Part shown: one piece after another, positions 15,624 to 23,699 of the stretch
Numbering within the stretch: position 1 is the stretch's first letter
How the letters are laid out: each line of letters begins with the position of its first letter
Source of the DNA: CAZRWH01 sp964603905
GTDB taxonomy: Bacteria; Patescibacteriota; Gracilibacteria; UBA1369; UBA12470
Assembly (NCBI GenBank): GCA_964603905.1
Contig: CAZRWH010000013.1
Span: forward strand, 1 to 31,974
DNA: 31,974 nucleotides
Direction: 5' to 3'
The notes under the pieces: generated by a model
Seen by the model: only the letters and a program-made list of their open reading frames with translations
Databases searched by the model: none
What the model was told of the DNA's origin: nothing
Translations under genes and position numbers: made by a program

Positions 15624-16476
15624 AATCCAGAGCGCTAACATCCTGCGTAACACTTCCCATCGAGATGAAGTCAGGTTTGAACTTCGCATATTTCGCCAAA
15701 TTTGAAGCGTTGATTCCTCCAGATAGTTCAACATGATGCCCAGCTCCACGAATGATCTTGATAGCGGCGGGAATTTTTGTTGTGTCGAAGTTATCAAGCA
15801 TAAAAACGACAGGAGTCTTGCCAGCCTTAAGCTCACCAAGAACCTTGCCTAGTTGTGTTAGGTTTTCGATTTCAATGTCGATAAATTTCGCTTTTCTCAT
15901 TCGTGAAAAATCAAGCGACACGCCGGCTGCAAGATGATTCTCTTTGATTAAAACCGCATCCCAAAGTCCAAGACGATGACTTGCTCCGCCGCCACAAACA
16001 CAAGCCCATTTATCTAGTGGGCCCCAGTAAGTTTTGCGGGTGCAGGCAATTTTGACGCCATATCGTCGGACCTTTGCGTCCAGTTCGGCGACATGAGTTG
16101 CGATTCCGCTCATCCGTTGAAGGATGTTGAGGATCAGTCTTTCGACGCGCATGATTACCTCGTATTTGCCGGATACCTCTGCGATGATCTGTCCTTTTTT
16201 GACACGATCTTTCGCGAGGAATTTAATATTGGCTCCTTTGAATCGCGGGTGATTATCAAAAAGCCATTTAACCTCGTCAGCTCCGCATAAGATTCCGGTT
16301 TGTTTTGCAACGATTTGTGCCTTGGCAGAACCTTTTTTCGACACAAAGTCTGTAGTGAGGTCGGTTTTGCCATTTAAATCGCTCACAAACCATAAATCAG
16401 CCAGTCCTTTTAGGTATTTGCTGTACCATGGGCTGTTTATGCGCAGCTCGGGTGAATTAATGAAGTTTTTAATCAT
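15601..16476 (-). CDS. nadC: Nicotinate-nucleotide pyrophosphorylase (carboxylating)
   Basis: Quinolinate phosphoribosyltransferase, converting quinolinate and PRPP to NaMN in NAD synthesis. I place the start at 16476 (MIKNFINSPEL, 291 aa). This ATG overlaps the nadA stop as ATGATTAA, a usual coupled arrangement. An ATG at 16509 would add 11 residues. Family marks are RMSGIATHV, CTRKT, GGGASHRLGLWDAVLIKENH and, later, ELSGGINASN with DFISMGS. Where many NadC have TRKTTPGLR, this one has TRKTYWGPLDK, a variant I associate with some divergent homologues. The Lys and His/Arg residues for substrate phosphate and carboxylates are kept. The 3' end overlaps the convergent 126-aa gene. Confidence 0.93.
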   Translation of the reverse strand: MIKNFINSPELRINSPWYSKYLKGLADLWFVSDLNGKTDLTTDFVSKKGSAKAQIVAKQTGILCGADEVKWLFDNHPRFKGANIKFLAKDRVKKGQIIAEVSGKYEVIMRVERLILNILQRMSGIATHVAELDAKVRRYGVKIACTRKTYWGPLDKWACVCGGGASHRLGLWDAVLIKENHLAAGVSLDFSRMRKAKFIDIEIENLTQLGKVLGELKAGKTPVVFMLDNFDTTKIPAAIKIIRGAGHHVELSGGINASNLAKYAKFKPDFISMGSVTQDVSALDFSLNLLD

Positions 16477-17371
16477 TACGTCCTGCTTGTAACATTCTTT
16501 TGATTGCAATCAAAGCTTTTTCTGAAATTTCTTCTGGAACTTCAACAGGGTTCTTCTCGTCTTTTAGGCATTCGTAAACATTTTGCAGGTTAACTTTTTT
16601 CTGCTGAATACAAACACCTCCAATAGGGTAAAAAGTTTTGTCCGGCGCATGCATCCTAAGAACTTCGACCATTCCTTCCTCGGTACCAATAATGAACTCG
16701 TCGGAATCGGATGCCAATACGTGTTTAAGCATGCCTGAGGTGCTTAAAATTTGATCTGCAGTCGCCAACGTGTCGGCAGGACATTCCGGATGAAGAATAA
16801 TCTCAGCATCTGGATGAGCAGTCTTCGCGGCCTCAACGTGTTCAGGACGGATCTTACTGTGAACGTAACAAAATCCTTGGGCCGCAATTATCTCCTTGTC
16901 AGTTCGCTCAGCAACGTAAGCAGCTAAGTGAGCATCTGGAACCATTATTACTTTGTCTTTATCAAGAGAATTGACGATTTTGACGGCATTAGCAGATGTG
17001 CAACAAACGTCGCATTCAGCTTTTACGTCTGCAGTTGTATTAACATAACAAACAACAGCCGCATCAGGATGATCCTTCTTAAGTTCGCGAGTCCGAGCAA
17101 CATCTATCATCGCCGCCATTGGGCATTGCGCCGCTAGGGCAGGTAATAACACTTTTTTCTCAGGAGTCAGAATCTTTGAGGTCTCAGCCATAAAGCTAAC
17201 TCCGCAAAAAACAATAATGTCTGCATCAACCTCAAGCCCTCGTTGCGCTAGATTAAAAGAGTCACCAACAAAGTCAGCAACTTCAATAACTTCAGGACGC
17301 TGATAATTGTGCGCAAATATCACAGCGTTCTTCTCTTTTTTGAGTTTTTCGAGCTCTTGGCGTATATCCAT
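16469..17371 (-). CDS. nadA: Quinolinate synthase
   Basis: Condenses iminoaspartate with dihydroxyacetone phosphate to quinolinate, using a [4Fe-4S] cluster. At 300 aa it is of the compact NadA type. HNYQ is at residues 21-24 and FCGVSFMAETSKIL at 55-68. The three cluster cysteines are probably Cys83 (CPMA), Cys197 (HPEC) and Cys254 (GGVC). YVNTTADVKAECD (109-121) and CTSANA (124-129) bind substrate. It is the first gene of a nadA-nadC pair overlapping by 8 nt. No nadB or aspartate dehydrogenase is nearby, so the iminoaspartate source lies elsewhere. A weak TATGAT box at 17404-17399 may drive it. Confidence 0.95.
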   Translation of the reverse strand: MDIRQELEKLKKEKNAVIFAHNYQRPEVIEVADFVGDSFNLAQRGLEVDADIIVFCGVSFMAETSKILTPEKKVLLPALAAQCPMAAMIDVARTRELKKDHPDAAVVCYVNTTADVKAECDVCCTSANAVKIVNSLDKDKVIMVPDAHLAAYVAERTDKEIIAAQGFCYVHSKIRPEHVEAAKTAHPDAEIILHPECPADTLATADQILSTSGMLKHVLASDSDEFIIGTEEGMVEVLRMHAPDKTFYPIGGVCIQQKKVNLQNVYECLKDEKNPVEVPEEISEKALIAIKRMLQAGRND

Positions 17372-17443
17372 TTTAGGAGGCTAATGTGGACGGAGCGCAT
17401 CATACACCAAACAGGAGCAGTAGGAAAGAGAGAGTTGGCATTC

Positions 17444-17471
17444 TTGCGCCTTTATCCTTGAGCCTTGCGCT
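17444..17471 (-). repeat. Heptad array overlapping the 3' end of the Ser/Glu-rich gene
   Basis: Four 7-nt units on the + strand start at 17444, 17451, 17458 and 17465; the first two are TTGCGCC and TTTATCC. Read leftward they encode the end KRKAQG and the TAA stop (17454-17452). The words are shared with 1614-1641. Confidence 0.8.
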
Positions 17472-17934
17472 TATTATAAACGTACTTCATCCAAAGCGAC
17501 TTCATTGAGTCCAAAGTGGCTCGAACAAGGTCAGAGAGAGTCTGGCGAATTGCACGAACCCCAGAAAGGGCATCGTTGGCCTTTGAGTACTCTCCTTTTC
17601 GAGTGTAATGCTTAGCTGCTTTAATTAGCTTGGTCTCTTCTTCTTCAAGAGCCGCACGAACTTGCTTTCTCATTGTGTTACGAGGAGGGATAACTAGTTT
17701 TCTAAACTGAGTGTTTCCACCAGTAGAGTTCTGGCTGGAAGATCCACCTGAGCCTTTTTTATCTTCAGACTGTTTTTCTGCAGGTTTTTCGCTCGCTTCC
17801 GATGGCAATCCATCAACAAACTCAGAAGTCTCAGATCCTTCAACGATATTCGAATCTTGCGCTTCTGGAGCAGATTTAAGCTCTTCAGAAGAGGATTCTT
17901 TGGTTTCGGCAGATTTTTTTGTGTTTGTTACCAT
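17452..17934 (-). CDS. Orphan 160-aa protein, disordered N-terminus and helical C-terminus
   Basis: Residues 1-80 are Ser, Glu, Lys and Gly rich and probably disordered (EKPAEKQSEDKKGSGGSSSQ). Residues 85-160 are basic and helical (RKQVRAALEEEETKLIKAAK). They end with a heptad-encoded KRKAQG. I take the ATG at 17934; the frame also has a GTG one codon upstream. A TATAAT at 17947-17942 puts the transcript start within about two bases of either codon, so the mRNA may be leaderless. It is divergent from valS and upstream of nadA. No family recognised. Confidence 0.65.
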   Translation of the reverse strand: MVTNTKKSAETKESSSEELKSAPEAQDSNIVEGSETSEFVDGLPSEASEKPAEKQSEDKKGSGGSSSQNSTGGNTQFRKLVIPPRNTMRKQVRAALEEEETKLIKAAKHYTRKGEYSKANDALSGVRAIRQTLSDLVRATLDSMKSLWMKYVYNKRKAQG

Positions 17935-17941
17935 CACTAAA

Positions 17942-17971
17942 ATTATACCTTAGTTAACTATGCGACCACAA
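17942..17971 (-). promoter_or_regulatory. Promoter of the 160-aa gene
   Basis: Minus strand -10 TATAAT (17947-17942) with a weak -35 TTGTGG (17971-17966) 18 nt away. The position implies little or no leader. Confidence 0.5.
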
Positions 17972-17998
17972 GGGGTTTTTGTCAAATTGACGTGTAGT

Positions 17999-18027
17999 TT
18001 TACCTTGTTACAGTTTTTTGATATAAC
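17999..18027 (+). promoter_or_regulatory. valS promoter
   Basis: TTTACC (17999-18004), 17-nt spacer, -10 TATAAC (18022-18027). The leader to the valS ATG is about 30 nt and contains no T-box. Confidence 0.5.
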
Positions 18028-18065
18028 AATCGAGTAACAAAAAAGTTCTAAAACCATCAAAAATA

Positions 18066-20681
18066 ATGGATAAAGCATATACCGCAAAAAATCACGAAGA
18101 CCGCATCTACAAAAAATGGGAAGAGAGCGGAAGCTTCAAACCTTCAGATTCACCAAAAAAAGCTTACACAATTTCAATGCCACCACCGAATGCAACAGGT
18201 ACTCTTCACCTTGGGCATGCGATTATGTTGGCTATTCAAGATATCTTCATTAGGTATCACAGAATGCAAGGACATCCGACATTGTGGCTTCCTGGTACAG
18301 ACCACGCGGCAATTGCAACTCAAAACAAAGTTGAGAAACTTCTAGCAGAAGAAGGAAAGGATCGACACGAATTAGGAAGAGAAGCATTTATCGAAGAGGT
18401 CAAAAAATTTGTAGCACAGTCACAAGACACAATCCGCAATCAAATCCGTAAAATGGGATCAAGTTGTGATTGGAGCCAAGAAAGATACACGCTTGATGAA
18501 GGTCTTTCGAAAGCCGTATTGACGGTATTCAAAAAAATGTATGAAGACGGACTAATTTATAGAGGTCACAGGATGGTGAACTGGTGTCCACGATGTGAGT
18601 CAACTCTTGCAGACGACGAGGTAGATCACAAAGATGTAGGCGGACATTTTTATCACATCAAATACAAGCTAACAGACAGCGACGAATGGCTTGAAATCGC
18701 GACAACAAGACCAGAAACAATGCTTGCCGACACAGCTGTGGCCGTTAACCCAAAAGACAAACGATACAAGCACTTAATAGGGAAGACTTTGATACTTCCA
18801 CTTGTAGGAAGAGAGCTTCCAATAATAGGGGACGAATACGTTGATATGGAAGTAGGAACAGGTGCGCTGAAAGTTACTCCAGCACATGATCCAAACGACT
18901 TTGACCTAGGGAAGAAGCACAATTTGGAAACAATAAACATAATCGAAGAAGACGGAACCCTGAACATCAAAGCAGGTAAAGATTACGAAGGTCTCGACAG
19001 ATTTGAAGCTCGTAAAAAAGTTGTAAAAGAGCTAGAAGAAGGTGATTTTTTGATAAAAGTTGAAGACCACATGCACAGCGTTGGGCATTGTTACAGATGT
19101 GGAACTATCATAGAACCGCTTGTTTCGCTTCAATGGTTTATTGATGTAAACAAACCAGCCATCAACGGTAAAACTCTCAAAGAACGATCGATAGAGGTTG
19201 TTCGAGAGGAAGAGATAAAAATCCTGCCAAAGAGATTTGATAAAACGTATTACCACTGGATGGAAAACCTGAGAGACTGGTGTATTTCGAGACAGATTTG
19301 GTGGGGACACAGGATCCCGGTTTGGTACTGTCAGGAATGTGACGAGGTTATGGTCGAAACAGAAGCGCCAACAGTTTGTAGTAAGTGTGGTAGCGAGAAA
19401 ATTAAGCAGGATTCAGATACCCTCGATACATGGTTCTCTTCAGGACTTTGGACGTTCTCGACTCTAGGATGGCCGGATAACGAGGAGATGATGAAAAAAT
19501 TCCACCCTACAAGCCTAATGGAAACGGGATACGACATCCTGTTCTTCTGGGTTGCTAGGATGATTTTGATGACAACATACGCGACTGGAGAGATCCCTTT
19601 TGAAACAGTTTATCTTCACGGATTGGTTCGAACAAAAACAGGTGAAAAGATGAGTAAGTCCAAGCCTGAAACATGTATCGATCCTCTTGATATGATCGAA
19701 AAATACGGAGCTGACGCTCTAAGGCTAAGTCTCATTGTGGGATCGAGCCCAGGTAATGATTTGAGACTTTATGAAGAGAAAATCGCAGGGTACAGAAACT
19801 TCGTGAACAAGATCTGGAACAGCGCTAGGTATGTAATGATGAATACAGATAAATACCAAGTCACTGCCGAGGATGTTTTGAAGTCTGATCTGTCTCGTAC
19901 AGACAAGTGGATTTTGACAAGATTGAACGAAACAATCGACAGTATAGGTAGGAAGATCGACAAACACGCTCTTTCTGATGCTGGAACCGAGATTTACGAG
20001 TTCTTCTGGGGAGAGTTCTGTGATTGGTATTTGGAAATGAGTAAGGTTCACAAGAATCCGGAAGTCCTGGCTTATGTTTTGAAAAAAATCCTAATACTTC
20101 TTCATCCATTCGTGCCGTTCATCACAGAGGTGCTTTGGGAGAATCTAGAGCAGGATGAAATGCTTATAAATACATCTTGGCCAGAAGTAGAAAAAGACCT
20201 TAGCTTCGCTCAAGAAAAAGAAGAAATCGAAGTTGTAAAAGAGGTTGTTTCAGCAATTAGATCACTCAGAGCCGAGAGCAACGTTGACGCTACCAAGAAG
20301 ATCACAGCAATATTCCACGGAGGCCGACATACAGAACTTCTTAACGAAAAATCTGAAGTAATTGCAAAACTTGCAAACCTTGGAGATCTCGAGGTTAATG
20401 AATCTGGCAAAAAAGTTGAGAACGCCCTCGCAGCAGTCGTAAAAGAGATCGAAATCTTCTTGCCACTCGGCGGAATGATCGACATCGAGCAAGAAGTTGC
20501 AAGAATCGGCAAAGAAATCGACAATCTCAAAAAATTCAAGTCAGTCCTCGAGAAAAAACTTGGAAACAAAGGCTTCGTCGACAACGCTCCAGAAGCCGTC
20601 ATAACTCAGGAGAAGAAGAAGCTTGAAGAAGCTACGACAAAACTTGAGAAGTTGAAGGAGCAGTTGGAGTCTATAAATTAG
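18066..20681 (+). CDS. valS: Valyl-tRNA synthetase
   Basis: Class I synthetase charging tRNA-Val, 871 aa, near the Bacillus length. The HIGH motif is HLGH at 48-51 in PPPNATGTLHLGHA, and the KMSKS motif is at 528-532. The CP1 editing domain includes TTRPETMLADTAVAV and a DPNDFDLG motif. Cysteine pairs CPRC and CQEC ... CSKC suggest zinc sites. The C-terminal ~70 residues are the coiled-coil arm that contacts tRNA (IDNLKKFKSVLEKKL). KMSKS is followed by KPETCIDPLDMI rather than the common GNVIDP. The start matches family length, and the leader CATCAAAAATA has no Shine-Dalgarno. It has its own promoter, divergent from the 160-aa gene. Confidence 0.97.
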   Translation: MDKAYTAKNHEDRIYKKWEESGSFKPSDSPKKAYTISMPPPNATGTLHLGHAIMLAIQDIFIRYHRMQGHPTLWLPGTDHAAIATQNKVEKLLAEEGKDRHELGREAFIEEVKKFVAQSQDTIRNQIRKMGSSCDWSQERYTLDEGLSKAVLTVFKKMYEDGLIYRGHRMVNWCPRCESTLADDEVDHKDVGGHFYHIKYKLTDSDEWLEIATTRPETMLADTAVAVNPKDKRYKHLIGKTLILPLVGRELPIIGDEYVDMEVGTGALKVTPAHDPNDFDLGKKHNLETINIIEEDGTLNIKAGKDYEGLDRFEARKKVVKELEEGDFLIKVEDHMHSVGHCYRCGTIIEPLVSLQWFIDVNKPAINGKTLKERSIEVVREEEIKILPKRFDKTYYHWMENLRDWCISRQIWWGHRIPVWYCQECDEVMVETEAPTVCSKCGSEKIKQDSDTLDTWFSSGLWTFSTLGWPDNEEMMKKFHPTSLMETGYDILFFWVARMILMTTYATGEIPFETVYLHGLVRTKTGEKMSKSKPETCIDPLDMIEKYGADALRLSLIVGSSPGNDLRLYEEKIAGYRNFVNKIWNSARYVMMNTDKYQVTAEDVLKSDLSRTDKWILTRLNETIDSIGRKIDKHALSDAGTEIYEFFWGEFCDWYLEMSKVHKNPEVLAYVLKKILILLHPFVPFITEVLWENLEQDEMLINTSWPEVEKDLSFAQEKEEIEVVKEVVSAIRSLRAESNVDATKKITAIFHGGRHTELLNEKSEVIAKLANLGDLEVNESGKKVENALAAVVKEIEIFLPLGGMIDIEQEVARIGKEIDNLKKFKSVLEKKLGNKGFVDNAPEAVITQEKKKLEEATTKLEKLKEQLESIN

Positions 20682-20705
20682 AAGGTAATCTTCGATCAGT
20701 TTGAT

Positions 20706-20734
20706 TTGAGCGACAGGTGTTTTTGTGGTATAAT
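20706..20734 (+). promoter_or_regulatory. Promoter of the orphan-TPR pair
   Basis: TTGAGC (20706-20711), 17-nt spacer and a perfect TATAAT (20729-20734) with an upstream TGG extension. Confidence 0.7.
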
Positions 20735-20769
20735 GAAAAGATTTAATTATTACTTAAAGCACAAATCAA

Positions 20770-21228
20770 ATGGGATTCGAACAACAACACACGTCACCTC
20801 AGGAGGACGGAGATACTCCTGCTAAAAAGCTTTACTACACAAAAAGTATTCCAACTGATTTTGAAAGAAGTGTAGTAGCTCAAAATAAGGAGAAGGTATC
20901 AGAATTTGCGTCTAAAGTGACTCCACTAATAAAGCAAATAGAAGAAAAAGCTTTAGGGGATATCATTGGATTGTATTTCGAAGGCACAGGAATAGACATT
21001 AGATATTACGAGGGGCAAGAAATAGAAGTTACAGTGAGTGAAGAAGGCGAAGCAGAATGGGTTTTAAGCGTAGAGCAGTCAACCAATACAGCATACATCG
21101 AAAAATATGGAGGGGTAAATGTTAGTACTAGTCAAACAGACAAAGCTAGTGTGCTTGAACTCGATCAAGCTTTGGTAGATGTATTACGATTGCTTGAAGG
21201 TCTAGCAGCGGCAGAAAATGTAAGATGA
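20770..21228 (+). CDS. Orphan 152-aa protein
   Basis: No family recognised. The N-terminus is polar (about 1-35), a helix covers about 38-65, and the central part alternates hydrophobic and acidic residues like beta strands (GIDIRYYEGQEIEVTVSEEG). A final helix ends AAAENVR. It has its own promoter. Its TGA stop is separated by one base from the ATG of the TPR gene, so the two are very probably cotranscribed and translationally coupled. A functional link to the TPR protein is likely but unspecified. Confidence 0.7.
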   Translation: MGFEQQHTSPQEDGDTPAKKLYYTKSIPTDFERSVVAQNKEKVSEFASKVTPLIKQIEEKALGDIIGLYFEGTGIDIRYYEGQEIEVTVSEEGEAEWVLSVEQSTNTAYIEKYGGVNVSTSQTDKASVLELDQALVDVLRLLEGLAAAENVR

Positions 21229-21229
21229 A

Positions 21230-22174
21230 ATGCCTAAAAATAAAGAAATCAAAACCTTCGTCGAACGCGGCCTCAAAACCGTCGAAACCCTGCTGAACCA
21301 GGGGGACTTCCTTGATGCAGCTAAGGCTTGTAATGAGATACTTTCTGTCGATCCTGGCAATCGCAAGGCGAAGAAGTTTTTGGCAAAAGCCGAGAAGGAA
21401 CTTAACCAAGAAAAGCACGATATTTTTAAGAAAAACATGCCTGTGATCAGGAAGCTTTACAAACAAAAACAGTACAGAGAAGCGATGATGGCCGCAGAAA
21501 AACTTATGAAAGTAATCACAGACGAAAGCCTGATCCGACTTTACAAAAAATCATCAAAAGCGCTCGAGCGCGAACAAAAAAACGAAATCAAGGAGTACAT
21601 CAAACGCGGCCGAAAAGCCAACAAACAACTCAAGAAAGAAGGTAAATACCTCGAAGCAATCAATGTAATAGAGGAAGTGCTCAAATACAGCCCTCGCAAC
21701 GAATCACTCAGAGCTTTGATTCGCAGAGACAAAATCAAATACATCGACATCCAGCTCCATTCAGACGTAAAAGACGGACTTGTCGAAAGCGGTGAATACG
21801 AAAAACTCTACAAATTTTACCAAAAGCTCTACTTCGTTTTCCCAGAGCACAAAGGCCTGCTGAAAGAGATCAAAAACGCAGAAAAACTTCTGCTAAAAAG
21901 ACGCCGAGATAGCAACAAGGAGTTTGTCGAGGCAAGTATCAAAAAAACGCAAGAATTCATAGCCGGAGAGAAGTACGAGGACGCAATCCGTGCCGCAAAA
22001 GAAATAATGTTCTTAACAGGAGGGGAGAGTCGCCGTGGGCGAACTTTGCTCGAAAAGGCTCAACACCTCAGCGAACACGAAACAGAAGATCGTCTGCGCG
22101 AGAAACTAGACACGATGATCGCGCAGCTAGAAGTACAGTTCAAAGCGAATCCGAAAGGGTTTGTGAGGGTTTAA
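21230..22174 (+). CDS. TPR-repeat protein (314 aa)
   Basis: A soluble alpha-helical repeat protein. TPR-like units lie at about 13-47 (TLLNQGDFLDAAKACNEIL), 75-110, 126-160 (KKEGKYLEAINVIEEVLKYS), 177-212 and 231-270 (IAGEKYEDAIRAAKEIM). The linkers are Lys/Arg-rich, so the surface is basic. No catalytic domain, signal peptide or membrane segment. Such proteins are scaffolds for protein partners; the obvious candidate is the 152-aa product encoded one base upstream. Its stop codon overlaps that of the convergent 65-aa gene at a shared TTAA (22171-22174). Confidence 0.82.
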   Translation: MPKNKEIKTFVERGLKTVETLLNQGDFLDAAKACNEILSVDPGNRKAKKFLAKAEKELNQEKHDIFKKNMPVIRKLYKQKQYREAMMAAEKLMKVITDESLIRLYKKSSKALEREQKNEIKEYIKRGRKANKQLKKEGKYLEAINVIEEVLKYSPRNESLRALIRRDKIKYIDIQLHSDVKDGLVESGEYEKLYKFYQKLYFVFPEHKGLLKEIKNAEKLLLKRRRDSNKEFVEASIKKTQEFIAGEKYEDAIRAAKEIMFLTGGESRRGRTLLEKAQHLSEHETEDRLREKLDTMIAQLEVQFKANPKGFVRV

Positions 22175-22368
22175 GACTTAGTTTTCTTTGGGATGGTTCT
22201 TGCAGTCCAGTCATCTAGTGCTGCCTCATAAGATCTAAGCTCTCGCAAAGACCCACTACAAGGGATTCCTCCAAAACGGTGCATTGGAGTAAGTGGATTA
22301 TGCTTGAGATAATTGCGAATGTGCTCAGCACGACTGTTCTCACCCGGTTTTTTGTTGCTTTGAGTCAT
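22171..22368 (-). CDS. Orphan 65-aa basic protein
   Basis: A small polar protein (MTQSNKKPGENSRAEHIRNY start, TIPKKTKS end) with one Cys and a central LRELRSYEAALDDW helix. No family recognised. It begins 14 nt after the 367-aa gene on the same strand, so the two are probably an operon. It ends inside the stop codon of the convergent TPR gene. The start is uncertain, but no alternative Met gives a better leader. Confidence 0.55.
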   Translation of the reverse strand: MTQSNKKPGENSRAEHIRNYLKHNPLTPMHRFGGIPCSGSLRELRSYEAALDDWTARTIPKKTKS

Positions 22369-22382
22369 AAGTATCTTGAAGT

Positions 22383-23486
22383 TTAAGACGTCGTTCCTTG
22401 CACTGTATCCATCGCAGCGTGGAACTTATCCCACCAGTTGCTTCTAACACGAAGGCTTGTTTTGAGGTGAGCTGTAGCCGCTTTCACACTCTCATAAAGA
22501 GCAGCAAGGGCATCTATATCTCGACGAGCCCCATCCATCTCAGACACGATCGCTTCAACAAGAGCTCTTCTGTGAGGTTCATATTTGAAATCATGGTCAC
22601 CCATAAGTTCTTCTGCTTGTTCCTTCCATACAGCATTGCCGCCCAAAGAGTTGTCTTCTGTGACTTTGTGATAGAAAGGGTAGTAAAGAAGGAGATGTTT
22701 TAGCTGGTCAGGCAATTGAGAGAATTTTTTTACAGATCCAATATTCAAGGCAGGTTCATTACCTTTGCTCGGTCGATCTCGCCATAATCCAATAGCTTCA
22801 TCAACATATTCCTTGTATTCTTCGACAAGCGCTTCGAATTCTTCCGGGCTCATTTCAGGTTTTCGTGGCTTGTTTTTGCCGGCTTTCTTATTCTTGCTAC
22901 CAGGAGTTCGTCCAGGCTTTGCTTTTCGGTCTGTTAATGATTCGTTCAGGAGTTTGAGAACTGCATTTTTAAAGATGACAGGTACATCAAAGTTATCAAC
23001 AATAAGTTTCAAATGATTGTCTACATCGCGCGATGATATGTTCTGTGTGCCTAGCAATTTAATCATAGCTTCACGAGACTGACGCATAGAACCCAAGACG
23101 TCGAGTGATAACGGATCATGTGGCTCAGCTGTGTCAGCAAGACATGATGCAGCATCAAATCCAGCGGTAGATAATTCTAGTTTTGTAGTTTCAGGAGCAC
23201 TTCTTACAGATTGTACCGGCCTCATATTTAGAGCTTCGGCAATGATTTTTGTTGTAAAATCGCGGAGCGAAGTAAGATTTTGATCTCCATAAAGCTGTTC
23301 AATACGAGCAATGTCAGTCGCACTCATTTCGCCGTTAAGCATTTTGTAGATATCGTGACGAAAACCATAAACCACTATTCTCAAAGCTCTTTTGTCTTGT
23401 TCTGCACCCTTAGAATGCAGGTCAACACCTTGAACAGCGTCTAGGCAAGCTGTATCGAGGTATTTCATGTGTTTTAAATCGGTCAT
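22383..23486 (-). CDS. Orphan 367-aa protein with a basic linker
   Basis: No family recognised. The N-terminal half (1-190) is helical, with two Cys in the first 120 residues. A strongly basic, Gly/Pro-rich linker at about 195-225 (RKAKPGRTPGSKNKKAGKNK) precedes a helical domain (EFEALVEEYKEYVDEAIGLW) and an end rich in Ala and Trp (SNWWDKFHAAMD). The linker could bind nucleic acid; this is a guess. The start at 23486 follows an A/T-rich leader (TTTTAATTTAATTTCAAA) and a promoter at 23544-23516. It lies downstream of purA, separated by two inverted repeats. Confidence 0.75.
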   Translation of the reverse strand: MTDLKHMKYLDTACLDAVQGVDLHSKGAEQDKRALRIVVYGFRHDIYKMLNGEMSATDIARIEQLYGDQNLTSLRDFTTKIIAEALNMRPVQSVRSAPETTKLELSTAGFDAASCLADTAEPHDPLSLDVLGSMRQSREAMIKLLGTQNISSRDVDNHLKLIVDNFDVPVIFKNAVLKLLNESLTDRKAKPGRTPGSKNKKAGKNKPRKPEMSPEEFEALVEEYKEYVDEAIGLWRDRPSKGNEPALNIGSVKKFSQLPDQLKHLLLYYPFYHKVTEDNSLGGNAVWKEQAEELMGDHDFKYEPHRRALVEAIVSEMDGARRDIDALAALYESVKAATAHLKTSLRVRSNWWDKFHAAMDTVQGTTS

Positions 23487-23515
23487 TTTGAAATTAAATT
23501 AAAATCCAGGAGGCG

Positions 23516-23544
23516 ATACTATCATGCCCGTTTTAACCAGTCAA
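23516..23544 (-). promoter_or_regulatory. Promoter of the 367-aa gene
   Basis: Minus strand TTGACT (23544-23539), 17-nt spacer, TAGTAT (23521-23516). Confidence 0.5.
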
Positions 23545-23545
23545 A

Positions 23546-23577
23546 CCAGGCTAGTATACGACACAACAAAAGCCTGG
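23546..23577. repeat. Inverted repeat CCAGGCT/AGCCTGG
   Basis: Perfect 7-bp arms with an 18-nt spacer, directly upstream of the promoter of the 367-aa gene. It may be an operator or a weak terminator. Confidence 0.45.
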
Positions 23578-23580
23578 AAA

Positions 23581-23612
23581 TGTCACGAAAAACACCGCCG
23601 AAAAACGTGACA
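23581..23612 (-). terminator. Inverted repeat TGTCACG/CGTGACA, possible purA terminator
   Basis: Perfect 7-bp arms around an 18-nt loop that holds a repeated GAAAAAC. It lies 74 nt past the purA stop. Only a short T-run follows, so terminator versus operator is open. Confidence 0.4.
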
Positions 23613-23654
23613 AAATATTAAAAATATCGCAAAACCACAAAACAAACTTGCTCG

Positions 23655-23699
23655 AAGAGCACCAACACTACAACCACCACTACAACTACCAACTACTTA
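23655..23699 (+). repeat. Hairpin plus CTACAA array at the 3' end of purA
   Basis: A small hairpin (GCTC-GAA-GAGC) just before 23661 is followed by CTACAA-type units from 23668 to 23699. On the purA strand the array contains the TAG stop (23688-23686) and encodes the terminal ISSW. On the + strand the order hairpin then array is as at the other sites, but no ATG follows. Confidence 0.75.

Noticed and set aside
17394..17471. 25-codon + strand frame preceded by AGGAGG
   Set aside because: The spacing to the ATG is only 3 nt, Shine-Dalgarno sites are otherwise not used here, and the frame runs through a heptad array and the end of the 160-aa gene.
23524..23610. 28-codon + strand frame with AGGAGG ten bases upstream
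   Set aside because: It covers two inverted repeats and the promoter of the leftward 367-aa gene. Composition is not protein-like, but it is the best Shine-Dalgarno-type start in the window and could be rechecked.
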